NCBI RefSeq assembly: GCF_035083965.1
Contig: NC_089727.1
Span: 8,685,501-8,749,500, forward strand
Source: Branchiostoma lanceolatum
Lineage: Eukaryota; Chordata; Leptocardii; Amphioxiformes; Branchiostomatidae
Direction of reading: 5' to 3'
DNA: 64,000 nucleotides
Of the stretch, positions 21,398 to 32,687 are shown piece by piece (the stretch's first letter is position 1; the number at the start of each line of letters is the position of its first letter). Below the pieces are notes generated by a model. It ran no database searches. It saw nothing but the letters and a program-made list of their open reading frames with translations, and was not told the DNA's origin. Position numbers and translations under genes: made by a program.

Positions 21398-24338
21398 AAC
21401 TTCCCTTTGTGTAAATGAAACACCACATTAACTACCAATTCATATATGTAAATACATTACGTTTGGGACCACATCTGTAAACAGCGACACCTATACCTGC
21501 AGTGCAAAGTGAACCAAAGGAAGTCAGTGGAAGGTGACAGATGGTCACCGAAGCGTCGGTGTGAATAAGTCACTTGGTTGTGTACAAGTGATTTTGTTAT
21601 TCAAGACAGGCCTGAGGCCTGTCTCAAAATCTAATTGTATATATTTATATATTACCACGTAATGATCCCTACATTGTAGACATATGACAGTACATAGGAA
21701 ACTGTCTAGTGTTAGAAATATCCCCAAAGACAAGTATATAGTCTCATACAATAGTGAATTTATACAGACTTTTGTAGAGCAGAGCAGTTTCCTATAGAAC
21801 CATTGAGAAATTGTGAGCTAACATACCTACAGTTGTTGTTACAAATACTAGACGTTGCCATCCGTTGAATCTTATAAAACTGTTGTGCAATAAATTTATT
21901 GTATTATTATCATTTATCATTTATACCAGAGCCATATAAAAAATACATGGAACCAAAGCCTTTTAGAAATGTCGCATAGCAAAGCCTATTTAAGATATCG
22001 TGTGAATTAAGAGTCTAAGATAAATACTAGTTGTCTATATTCATGATAGATGAGAGTCTATAGTAAATGCATAATTAGTTATCTAACGTTATCACAGACA
22101 TTAGTTGACCTGTTTAAAAGAGCATTATGATTTCTAAAGAATAACGGTATAATGTTGCTTAAATGCTGTTGTCGAAATATTGCATGTCTATGAAATTCTG
22201 CGTAAATGACTTATGTGTCCCTGTCAACATGATAGTAGCATTCAATCGTTTACTTATGTTTCTTCAATCGTTTACTTATGATAATATTTGTCATCATTCA
22301 AGTTGATGCTTACCCCTATTCGAGCTTTTAAGCGTGTTTTGTCACACGTTTGTCTTGCAGTGCCTTATAAATGGATGTGTCTTTATCAGGCAGTATGACG
22401 CAAAAATAAAATATCTATTCATTCATTTAGTCGTTTGTTCATGAATCTATCTATCTATCAATTCATTTAGCCATTTAGAAATAGTTGAAAAATTTACTGA
22501 AACCTGGGGGGTGGATAGCGCTTGTCTCGTTCACAGGAGGCCATAAATAATTGAATAGGATTGACCCATTTCGAGAAATACAGCAGTACAGTAGATATAG
22601 AGTGGACGGAAACAGTATCTTCATCACAATAGTTCATATACATGAGCAAGAGGGCTCAATTATTAGATAGAACCTACTTACTTGAGGTATGGTTTCCAGC
22701 CTTATACCCGATCCAGGGCACTTTGACATAACGTTAAGATTAAGGTCCATATTCTATGACAAAATATTTTGGCATACATTCTTTTCTACAAGCTCTACAA
22801 TGAAGTATCTATAGCTGGTTTCGGAAAAGACTTACTGTGCAACCTTACTACGTTGTTGAAAACACCGAATTTGTAGTGACAACTTGAATCTCGGCCTACA
22901 TTCGGTGCACGACCCTGATCCAAATTAAGATCTTTCGTGCCTAATTGCACAGAAACATACTTTAAAAAAAATAAATAGTCATTATGTTATGCCATTTCCA
23001 AATACCACAGTCTTTTCTCTGTGTCTTTTCAAACAAGCATTCAATCACCGTTCAAACTGGGGTCAAAAAGGCTACATCGGGGGCACCTTTCTTCTGGACC
23101 CGGTTTCTTCAGAAACTCTTATAGACCCTCGTGCAGTGACCTCCATCATGTTCTCCCATACACACCCATTAAATGCTCAATTATTCATGGCAGGTACGAA
23201 ATCATTTAGTCAGCAGGTAACCAAAAGGGATCAATCACCGAAGAAGGCTTCATCCAGGCTTTCTGAAAGGCATTTTCAAAGTCTTTTTGCAAGTCTTAAT
23301 ACTTTAAGTCTGTTCCGAACGCGTTTCACATGCCTGGGGCTATGCACCACAAGGTGAACGGACGAGTACGTGTGACAAAACCAACGTAAGGTCATAGGTT
23401 ATACTGACGATCTTCTGAGTCATTGTACTGTAGCACACCCACGGAATCCACTGAAGCATATGATGGTTGACCCCCTTCTCTCATTTTGAATCTCAGTGCC
23501 CTGGGGAATACATGTCACTGTACTACTTACTCAGATACTGCGTCGGAATTCCGCCATCCAATGGAGTGATCATCGTTTATAGGTATGCTGGCCATATCGT
23601 GTATCCATCCACATTAGTGATTGTTGTAAAATTAGATCTAGTAAATGTTGTGACAAAACGCGTACGACCCTCTACTGTTGTAAACATGACTCTCACACAT
23701 GTACTCCATAGCCTATCCGTACTATTGTGTTGCTATGGGATACTATTGATAGCAATAGTCTTTGAGAGTGGTAGTCAACTGTTACTGCTACGCTGTAGGC
23801 TTTGTGTTTGTTTTAAACAATAAAGGGCGTTTTGTGAATGGCATTTTGGTCGCCCAATGATGATTATGAGGGCCTGCATGGGTGGTTAGTGATGACGAAT
23901 TACGCAACATTGTCACCGCCGATTACGAATTACGTTAAATCAGGGGGCTTCCGAACAGACGTCAACACTTTATGCAAAATTCAACTACTTTTGCGTCAAA
24001 ACGATTGATTTTATGTTGAGTACCAATTTTTGCGGACACCTTCTTGAGGGGCGCTACATGGGAGCGTGCCGACAACGCTCGACGATAAATTCTGGAGCAC
24101 TGCCTAACGTTACATATGACGCTATATATTGAATTCAGTTAGCCTCTCTACGCTAAATTCTGCGTCAAACTGACACACACGTAGCGGCTGAACTCTTGCG
24201 TCAAAGCTGGTGATTTCTAGCAGCTTGGACGTGACAAGGGCATCCTAATTTAGTTGTTTGCATTAAACGTCTGAGTGATAACGACCACTTGTAGACTAAT
24301 TAACGTGAGGTCACAAAGAATACCTTATGAATGAAGAT

Positions 24339-24340
<2 letters not shown>
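21398..24340. other. Intergenic region between sialyltransferases 2 and 3
   Basis: This holds the 3' UTR of gene 2 and then AT-rich DNA. Around 21480-21600 there is a short-element fragment ('cggtgtgaataagtcacttg' type). At 23870-24230 several near-repeats of gcgtcaaa and gaattacg occur. The open frame at 22989-23357 shows no similarity I recognise. Confidence 0.4.
21889..21894 (+). terminator. Polyadenylation signal AATAAA
   Basis: A canonical hexamer ~490 bp after the stop codon of the second sialyltransferase. Confidence 0.5.

Positions 24341-24374
<34 letters not shown>
24341..24374. repeat. (TA)n microsatellite
   Basis: About 17 TA units, between the second and third sialyltransferases. 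Confidence 0.95.
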
Positions 24375-24378
<4 letters not shown>

Positions 24379-24547
24379 CCAACTGACCCCCAAATATATA
24401 CTGTCACTGGCAAAGGGATAATTGAAATGTTGCTGTCGTACACAAGATTCCCCCGTCTTCGAATATTTCCTTCCGCACTAAGTGACAAATTCTACCCCAT
24501 ACCCCCCTCAGTGAACCAGCCCTTATCTAGAGGAAGGGTGGGGCAAT

Positions 24548-24796
24548 CGTAGTGCATAAGACATGTAGAAAGGGCGACAATTATACTGCAGAAGACATGT
24601 GAAAACTGTGACAAATGTACTGCACTAGACAAGTAGAAATTGATAATTCTTTTGCATAAGACATGTAGAATATGTGATGATTCTACTACATAATACGTGT
24701 AGAAAGGGTGACAATTGTGATGGATAAGACACGTAGAAAGTGTAACAATCGCACTGCATAAGACATGAAGAAAGTGCGACAATTCTACTACATAAG
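24548..24796. repeat. ~34-bp minisatellite, array A
   Basis: Seven diverged units of the form acatgtagaaagtgtgacaa + ttgtactgcataag. The same unit forms array B at 27058-27260, so the two arrays bracket the piggyBac-like element and exon 1 of the third sialyltransferase. Confidence 0.85.
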
Positions 24797-24952
24797 ACAT
24801 ATCCTACGGTATTGTCTAACTTAACTTGTCGCACCGAAACAGGTAAACATAGTTTCTTGTCGAGTGATTTGACGAGAACTTCAACCATGGAAAGAAGGGA
24901 TTGACATCTCATGGATATAAAGTTTACGAAGATTGAGTCAGTTTGTGTTTAA

Positions 24953-26280
24953 CCCTCATCCGACCGTATGGGGTCCGTTTGGACCCCAGGCGTGTTTCAC
25001 TGTGTGCCATATCAACATTTTTCGTTGGAGAAAAAAGTCCTTCCATGAGTTTGTTCATGTACATGTCTTACAACTCCTGAGAATTTTTTACCGGGATTGG
25101 CCGATTTTTGCGGAAGTTATACTCTAAAGTGTGCGTGTTGTCCGCTGGGGTCCAAACGGACCCCAGATGATTTCGCATTGTTTATTAAGTAATAAGAAAG
25201 AAATTCCTCATAACTCCCAAACGGTTAAATGTATCCTCACCAAATTTGCAAGGAGTGATGTTCACGTAAAATTTTATAATTTCTGTAAATTTTGTGACGT
25301 CATGACGTAATATTACGTAATTATGACGTCATCGATGTGATTTTATAGGCTAAATAGGGAAGTCCCATAATATTGAAAGGTATTAAACAAAATAGAGTGT
25401 ATTATTGATTTTAAGGTATGCCTAGGCAAGCAACGTCAATGGCGATTACGATGACACCAAAATGACGTCACAGAATGACGTCATGAGTCGTTAGCGATCC
25501 CTGGGATCCGCCATCTTGGATCGGCCATTTTGAAATTTTTAAATTACATTTTTTCCATTTATGACCCCAAATCACAAAAGAAAGAGACTGGAAACGTTAA
25601 TCTAAATGTTTCTGGTTAAGAAAATACCAGGTAGTGACGAATTTGAAGGCAAAAAAGCCTGTTTATACCTAAAATAAACATATTGTCCGCCATCTTGGAT
25701 TTTGAGCGATTACGTAATCAAATTAGCATAAATTATGAATAATTAATTATGAAAGTTACATCTAAATACATATGATGTTATACAGGTTGGAAAACTAGTG
25801 TGGTTGAGCAAGAGAACCTGAGAAATATCATTGTTTTTAAAAAATTAGTGACTTTTTGTATAAAATGCCCGTCAGAAACCCGTTGCCATGGCAACAGGAA
25901 AAATGATAAACTTAAAATATTATCATGGAATTGTTGCCAACCAAATTTCAGGAAAAGTCACCAAGTTTGGTAATCTTAGCATACGTCATTTGGCAGTTAT
26001 ACGATGTCAAAGTTGGCGCGGGCACTTTTAGCCCCACCAGTCTAGATAGGGTTAAAGGAAAATGCGGGTTCTCCTCATTTTCTGCATAAATTATGATAAT
26101 GAGCATTAATCCTCAACACCAAAAATTGTCAAAATATTCTCCATAGGTTATTGTAACAGGATATGCACAATAACTACGATAAGATCCACCAGAAATATAT
26201 TTAGGGGGCAAAGCAAAATGGGGTCCGTTTGGACCCCATACGGCCAGATTCGTCGCAAAAATGTGTCGGTCGGATGAGGG
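24953..26280. mobile_element. Non-autonomous piggyBac-like element
   Basis: The element is flanked by TTAA on both sides (24949-24952 and 26281-26284). Its ends are perfect inverted repeats, CCCTCATCCGACCG. TTAA target sites with CCCT termini are the piggyBac hallmark. Subterminal palindromes GGGGTCCGTTTGGACCCC occur near both ends, and an inverted version lies near 25147. There is no transposase frame. The interior carries four TGACGTCA sites (about 25296, 25327, 25461 and 25476), a TGACGTAATATTACGTAAT block near 25304 and GCCATCTTGGAT (YY1-like) at about 25510 and 25689. Confidence 0.88.
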
Positions 26281-26364
26281 TTAAAGAATGCTTCGTTTTC
26301 CCTCTTCCTTTGTGCAGTTTTTTATGAAGATGTACTGCTGGTCTGAATAAGTAAACCAGTCTCC

Positions 26365-28145
26365 ATGGGTTGGAAGAGGCATAGGGGAGAAGGGAAGCGC
26401 ATTATAACCACAACGTCTACAAGATGGGTCCACCGCACCATGCGGCACTTTTTAATGGTAAGTTCTGATATTAGTTTGTTTGCTTCTTGCAATTGGTTTC
26501 TTCATCACCTCTGCCAAGGTTATGTGTGTTTTGTAACGTTTTTATGTGATTTAGCAGTATAACTCAAGAAGCTGTGGATAGATCGTAACAAATATTAAAA
26601 TTTGGTATGTTGTTTGATCTTGTCCTATCAAATATATTACTACATTTGGGCCCCTGTTCGATTTCCTTGGTACTGCAGCAGAACTTCCGGTTTCGATATG
26701 TCGTTTTCAGCTGTTATTACATACATTTTCTATACTACTATTTCCAAAATCACATCTCTAAGTTCTTATCTATGTTTTTGATTATCAATATTCAAAAGGC
26801 TATAAATTACATGAAAGTGTCAACCCTGATGTGTCCTCCAGATTCGGTGGTCGCCAGGGATGGGTATATTTGCCAAGATCGCCGTGGTGTACTGTGCCTC
26901 AGTCTCACTAGTCGTACTGTCCATGCTATACTACTACCAGGCGCTGGACTTCAACTACAACCTCAAGTACAGCATGTCAATCAGGTGAGAAAATTCGGAT
27001 GAAAACAGCCACAGTTTTTGTGGGAGTGTGCAAATTACACAAACATATGTATATGACATGCAGAAAGTGTGACAATGCTACTGCATAAGACATGTAGAAA
27101 GTGTGACAATTCTAAGTACTGCATAAGACATGTAGAAAGTGTGACAATTGTACTGCATAAGATATGTAGAAAAGGTGACAATTGTACTGCATAAGACATT
27201 TAGAAAGTCACAATTGTACTGCGTAAGACATGTAAAAAGTGAAATGTTGAAAATGTGACGATTGGATAGTTTGCTAGTGAATATTTTCATACCTAATTCA
27301 CACTGTTTAAAGTCAAACTGAAGAACAATAGGACTGAAAGGGAAATAATTTGGACAGGGTTGGGAAGACAAGACTTAAAACAGTAGATAACGATATATCT
27401 AGCGTAGACGTACAGATCATTATATAAAACATCGATTTCAAATCGTCTCTATCTCTATACAATAGCACTGAACTCCGCCAGAGGGCGGTGTTGAGTGGTC
27501 AAGACACGTGGAACAGAAGTCTGAATAGCCTGGCGAGACTGTGGAACGAAAGCCTGGAGGGTCTGCCTAGGATTGAAATCAAGATCAGAAATAGGTGGCA
27601 CTGGCCCTTCTATTCTCCAAGTAACCCCCTCGTGACGAGAATAGAGCCGCACTTCAACATGACACGGATATACACTATGCAGTGAGTTCTTTCAATTGCA
27701 ATCATTATATGAATGTTGGAATGATATGAAATAGTAGGGCCTTTGTAGACGATATAAAGCATGACACATAATGTTGAATTGGCTTTTAAGACTTAACAAA
27801 ATCAGCTACATATCCATCATACATGCTTTTCATGCACAAAATATTAACATATTGTGTGTGTGTGTGTGTGTGCGCGCGTTTGTTTGTCATGTGTGTTTGC
27901 ATGTTTTGGGTGTGTGTCACAGTATGTGTGTGTAATTGAATGCGTGTGTGTCACAATACATATACATATGTTAGTGTGTGTATGTTACTGTGTGTATGTG
28001 TGTGTGTGTGTGTGTGTGTCACAGTGTGTGTGTGATTGAATGCGTGTGTGTCACAATGCATATACCTATGTTACTGTGTGTATGCTACTGTGTGTATGTG
28101 TATGTATGTATGTATGTGTGTGTGTGTGTGTGTGTCCGTGTGTGT

Positions 28146-28194
<49 letters not shown>

Positions 28195-29548
28195 CGTGTT
28201 CGTGTGTGCCCGCGCCTCAGAAAATGACTCCTTCTTTTTCTTCTCCAACAGGAAAATCAGCAGAAACTATTTCAACCCAATAAGACACGTCATTGACTAC
28301 AGGGACCTTGACGCGTTCAGAACAAACTGTAACATCAAGTCTTTCACCATGAAAAACTCCACAGGGGAAAACCGCAAAGCCTGTGACGTAGTACACACTC
28401 CCATCAAACATTACCGGACATGCGCAGTGGTGGGCAGCGGAGGGATACTTCTCAACAGCAGCTGTGGTGCGGAAATAGACGCGCACGACTTCGTCATTCG
28501 GTCTAACCTTCCGCCAACAATTCCATTTCAAAAAGATGTCGGAAGAAGGACAAATTTTACTGCGGTGAACCACGCTCGACTAATGGCTGTCCGGAAAGCG
28601 CTCAAAGCCAGAAACCCGGCCATAAGGGCCGCCATATTTTCCCGGTTGAGCTCGTCCCCAGGAATGGTGTTCAGTTACTCGTTGACCTTGGCAGATAACA
28701 AAAGAAACAGAAGATACTTGCAGTCTGTCTACATGATAGCAAAGGAAAATAAAATCCCTATGATTGCTGCGTTCTCCCATCAATCCTATATGTCATCCAA
28801 AGGGTAAGAAAAACGTTATTACCTTCGCCAATATCTCGTGTAAGTCTAGCTACGGTCACGGTATGTTTGTGTTGGCAGGTATAGCTCTTGTGTACGGAAA
28901 GAAGTGGCATAACTACTACCAACTCAATTTGGAAATAGAGGGGCGTTTAGCTGCAGATTTTGAAACAGAATAAGTCTACGCGGGATGAATGAATTTTCAC
29001 TCTTTTTGACATGTAGGTACCTTTGGTGAAGACCAATGTAATGTTACGTAAATTATACAAATTAGGATTTAGTTTGCATCATTGGTCATATTGGAAAGTT
29101 CATATTTCTATTGTATGAAATGACAGTAACTTCATAGCCATTACGTATGTACCTTGGTTTAAGAGGAACATTATTCGATATTCATAATTTAATGCATAAT
29201 AAATGACAAAATTTAATAACAGAAGAGCAAAATTTCCAGTTAATTCTAACCGTTTTCACGTCTTTTCCCTCCAGACTGTGGTCGAAAATGGGTGGTAGAA
29301 GATGGACTCTTCCGTCCACGGGTCTGAACGTGTTTGGTCTCGCCACGACGTTCTGTGACCGGATCTCCATGTACGGCTACTTCCCCTTCCCAGACGTTCA
29401 TGGGAGACCCATCCCCTACCATTATTACGATGGTGTAAGGAAGCCACATTCAGCGCATAAGATGAAGGGGGAATTCGACATGTTTCAGAAGCTCCATCAC
29501 CAGGGCGTGCTCAGACATGTTGTGGACAAGTGTGATGCTGCGATATAA
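26365..29548 (+). CDS. Alpha-2,8-sialyltransferase-like protein, third of cluster
   Basis: Coding exons are 26365-26457, 26842-26984, 27466-27681, 28252-28803 and 29275-29548, 425 residues. It has a basic cytosolic tail, a membrane anchor at about 40-62 and a long stem. Motif L starts at 206 (RTCAVVGSGGILLNSSCG), motif S at 348 (PSTGLNVFGLATTFCDRI), HYYD is at 384-387, and motif VS is H396 to E401 (HKMKGE). The four disulfide cysteines (208, 222, 362, 421) are kept. The last two exons match the second gene in phase and nearly in length (552 versus 549, and 274 versus 274), and both read SNLPP after motif L, so these are tandem duplicates. One oddity: the near-invariant Asn of VGN is Ser213 here. 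The start at 26365 lies 85 bp after the piggyBac-like element. Confidence 0.9.
26503..26720 (+). repeat. Dispersed repeat, family D, copy 2
   Basis: 'cataactcaagaagctgtgg'-type text (here 'tataactcaagaagctgtgg'), 'aaaatttggtatgttg' and 'ttggtactgcagcagaact' match the repeats at 1861-2095 and 55089-55270. It lies in intron 1 of the third sialyltransferase. Confidence 0.5.
27058..27260. repeat. ~34-bp minisatellite, array B
   Basis: About six units of the same acatgtagaaagtgtgacaa-type repeat as array A, in the same orientation, inside intron 2 of the third sialyltransferase. Confidence 0.9.
27854..28196 (+). repeat. Long (TG)n tract with interruptions
   Basis: About 340 bp of TG-rich simple sequence ending ~55 bp before the acceptor of exon 4 (28251/28252) of the third sialyltransferase. 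In the transcript this is a UG repeat next to a 3' splice site. Confidence 0.95.
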
Positions 29549-29763
29549 GTCAAGCACTCAGAATGCAACGTCGTTCAAACTTAACTAGAGCTAGTTAGTA
29601 TAACGGAAACTTCCGTGAAATAATTAATTTATTGCATTCGATAAATGAAATCTATATAAATTTGTGTGTGGAATTTTGTTGAGTTTCGACAGTTTGATGT
29701 CTACTATATGTTCATCTCTACCAAAGTGGCAAATGTTCTGATTTTCAAATTAAAATCATACAT

Positions 29764-29769
29764 AATAAA
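29764..29769 (+). terminator. Polyadenylation signal AATAAA
   Basis: A canonical hexamer ~215 bp after the stop codon of the third sialyltransferase. Confidence 0.55.
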
Positions 29770-29874
29770 TGTGACATGGTACTGTCTCATTATTGATGCA
29801 AATGTGGCCTTCATTTGCAATTTTATATCTTGTTGGTGATTGAATCTAAAATACTGCAACTTAAACAGGATATC

Positions 29875-31290
29875 TTATTGATACTCTACTCTTGGTACTC
29901 TTGGTATTCTTCTTGGTACAATCTTGTATATCCTTTCAGAATCCCTTGGTATTTTTCTATAGGTTGAAAGCGTTATAACAATTATATGGAGGTTATCAAT
30001 AAGCATCCAGTGTTCTGTGTTCGTATTGTAACAGACATTTCTATTTGCTGGGAGAGCTGTAAATGGGAGAAACTGCAAACCTTTAGTTGGTCTCTTGATA
30101 CCGTGAAAAATCCAGGATAAAGCGTCGCTCATCTTCAATCTCATTTGGACAGAATGGACAAAACCCCTGGTCACGGGGAATTTTATGGTATCTTCCGATT
30201 TCCACATTTAATTTATGACATTTAATTGGTGATTGCTCTACAAACGTCAAAATAACGTAACGTTATATCCGACAAATATTTTTCCTTGCTTTTACACAGA
30301 ATAAATGGAAAGTTTTGAATTGTTTTGAATAGATCTAGAAGTATGCCATTCCTGTATATATATATCCTGTAAACGGATTCGTAATTGATCGGTCAACATA
30401 TCAACTTTGTACGACCGAGGGTTTGTCCATGCATGCCCCAAACTGTTATAGTTAAAAATGTCATCTACATGATTCCCCCAGTCAGAGTCAGCGGAATGTA
30501 AAACGGGATATACTTCACGAAGTAGAGTGTCTTCGGGTAAGTTTACTAACCGCGGTGCCTGTATTTGATTTATTTCAGCATCAACCATGATTGGAAAGGT
30601 TCCCAGTTCACAACGAGTGCCGTCATTTGATGATTTGGAATTTGCTCCAAGAAAAAATTTGTGGAAACTCATATCAATGATATCGATTTCTGGGATTTGT
30701 AGAGGAAGATTTATGTTTTCAATTGGTAAGTCATCTTTTTTTCTGATTCAAGGCCAGACGCGAGTCTTAGTAATTTATCCTTGTCTGATTGTTTCTTTAA
30801 ATGAACCACGTAAGAGTGGGTGAAGTCAGAACTCACACTCTTCCTTATAGTTGCAGGAAGACTATTCTGCAAATCGAGTTTCTTTAAAAGAGTAGTGAAG
30901 GCGCGTTTCGTGGTGAAGATTCCGGAATTGTTTGGATACACTGAAATTCACTGTTTCAGAAGTTTGGTCAAAACATGTTAATTCTGACCCATACAGAACA
31001 ATAGGCGGTACAAATGTATTGAATAAGCTTATGCCTAAATGAATTGGGATGTTTCTTTCAGAAAATAGAACTGACTTGATTTTAAATAGCGCCCTCATGG
31101 CTTTAGATACTTTCTGGCCGTTTTAAACTTACAGGAAGACGTCAGGGGGATACCAATTGCAAGGTACGTTTAACGGTCGGTGACTTCTATTTCTTTACCG
31201 TACATATAGAATTTGTTTGGTACCTTGTTTAGGGGACCTTTTGCAAAAACTAACACTTTCGTTTTAGACACATTCTCACTTAATTTCCAT
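29875..31290 (-). mobile_element. Degenerate LINE, C-terminal reverse-transcriptase part
   Basis: Translated on the minus strand in three frames this gives typical LINE text in the right order: KWKLSENVSKTKVLVFAKGP (31.26 kb), then YMYGKEIEVTD, ALFKIKSVLFSERNIPIHLG (31.07 kb) with LFNTFVPPIVLYGSE, DWGNHVDDIFNYN (30.45 kb) and RLQDIYIQEWHTS (30.35 kb). Stop codons and frameshifts interrupt it, so it is dead. The 5' part including the catalytic YADD region is missing. The clade is uncertain. Confidence 0.8.
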
Positions 31291-31347
31291 TTGTTACTGA
31301 TCACCATGTCAATGCGTTACGTGTTGCAGTACCTACAGTGATCAATA

Positions 31348-31760
31348 GATGTCGCTGTGAGACCGTCTTCAATCACGTTGACAAGTCTTCATCTAAAGAT
31401 AACTGTTGGAGGAAGTATGTCGTCGTTTAAACTTGAGTTCTTATATTGTGGCAAAGTTTGGAGGTCTATAGGCAACCAGAAAGACTACCATTTACTTATG
31501 TTCTGTTCATTTGAAAACAAGCGTCTAGGTACTGCACGTTTATAGGGTTATAATCTTTGCAGTACCAGATGTCGCTGTGATACCGTATTCAATCACGTTC
31601 ACACGTATCCATGATAACTATTCGAGGGAGCATGTCGCCGTTGAACTTTAGTTCTTATATTGTGGCAAAGTTTAGAAGTAAAGGCAGCCATAATGATCAC
31701 ACGTTACCTATTGTTATGAAATAAACTTCTATAGGTACTTGAAGTTCAAAGAATATCAAT
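31348..31760. repeat. ~219-bp tandem duplication
   Basis: agatgtcgctgtgagaccgt at 31348 recurs as agatgtcgctgtgataccgt at 31567, and 'ttcttatattgtggcaaagt' follows in both. Two diverged copies. Confidence 0.8.
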
Positions 31761-32490
31761 GAAAACTCAATAAAGATTCTGCAAGAAAAGTCTGCCTTTT
31801 TAATAGATGCTTGTTACAAAAGCACATCAGGAACAGAACAATGCAGCCGGGCACACATTTTCATGTTGAAACAGCAGCTAATAGCTAACATTCTCCAAAC
31901 ATACAGCCTTTTCAACTTCAACTTAGACCTAAACACAGTTGAATGATGTACACATTTAGACTTGCCACTACATATATTATGTATGTACATGAGGCACTGG
32001 GTACAGATCAAAAAAGCTTAGTACAAGAGCTCTGTCCACTAATTATTCTTTGTAACACAATATCTTTCTTTTTTTTAGTATTTGATATAATATACACTTT
32101 CCAAACTTTAAGCAGCCAACATATGAAATTGCAGGCTTCCTCAAATATTCTATCCACATGCCATACTTTTCACAGAGATAATTAGATGGTGAAATGTCTG
32201 CTATGTATACATGAGATTTGCATTTGCATCATTTGGTCAAATGTTGAAATTTCGCCTATCTTACATTTTTCTACTACCTCTTATAGATTAAACTCTATTA
32301 TTCTGGGACATCCAAACATCTACAGACTATGAGGTTTCTATTGTGACATTGAGAAGAGTAGAAAAGCTATTTTGCCTTTCATTTTCATCAGCTTGAAGTC
32401 ATTTGAAAGGCTATTAATAAATTCCAACTTTCTTTCCATCAGAGTACATAACAGTTGATAATGTCTTGATGTGTGCCAACATCACCTATG

Positions 32491-32687
32491 TACTGTAAAT
32501 GCATTTGATTTTTGTAGAAATCTCTTTACCATGAAATTAAAACCGCTGTGAAAATGCTTGACTAATGTTCTTCTCTTCTGTCCGCCTACCACCTTGTTTC
32601 AACAACAAACTAAAAACCAAGGCGAACAATCCATTTTCTCCCTACCGTGAAGTCAAATCACTGCAACTTCAAAATGCATTTACAGTA
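32491..32687. mobile_element. MITE family M, copy 1
   Basis: ~197 bp with ends tactgtaaatgcatttg and aaaatgcatttacagta. The interior has the family's 'ccattttctccctacc' and 'cttgtttcaac' phrases. It is the only copy seen outside the introns of the CA10-like gene. Confidence 0.85.

Noticed and set aside
22989-23357. 122-codon frame (+) between the second and third sialyltransferases
   Set aside because: No motif, membrane segment or family resemblance, and it fits neither gene model. Probably chance.
24548-24796. CRISPR-like array
   Set aside because: Units are contiguous tandem copies with no unique spacers, in a spliced eukaryotic genome.
24492-24912. Cys/His-rich minus-strand frames with internal repeats
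   Set aside because: They are translations of the 34-bp minisatellite array A; array B gives the same text.
28040-28251. N-terminal extension of the 255-codon frame over exon 4 of the third sialyltransferase
   Set aside because: The Cys/Val-rich text comes from translating the TG microsatellite. A good acceptor (ttctccaacag) at 28251 joins in phase with exon 3, so the coding exon starts at 28252.
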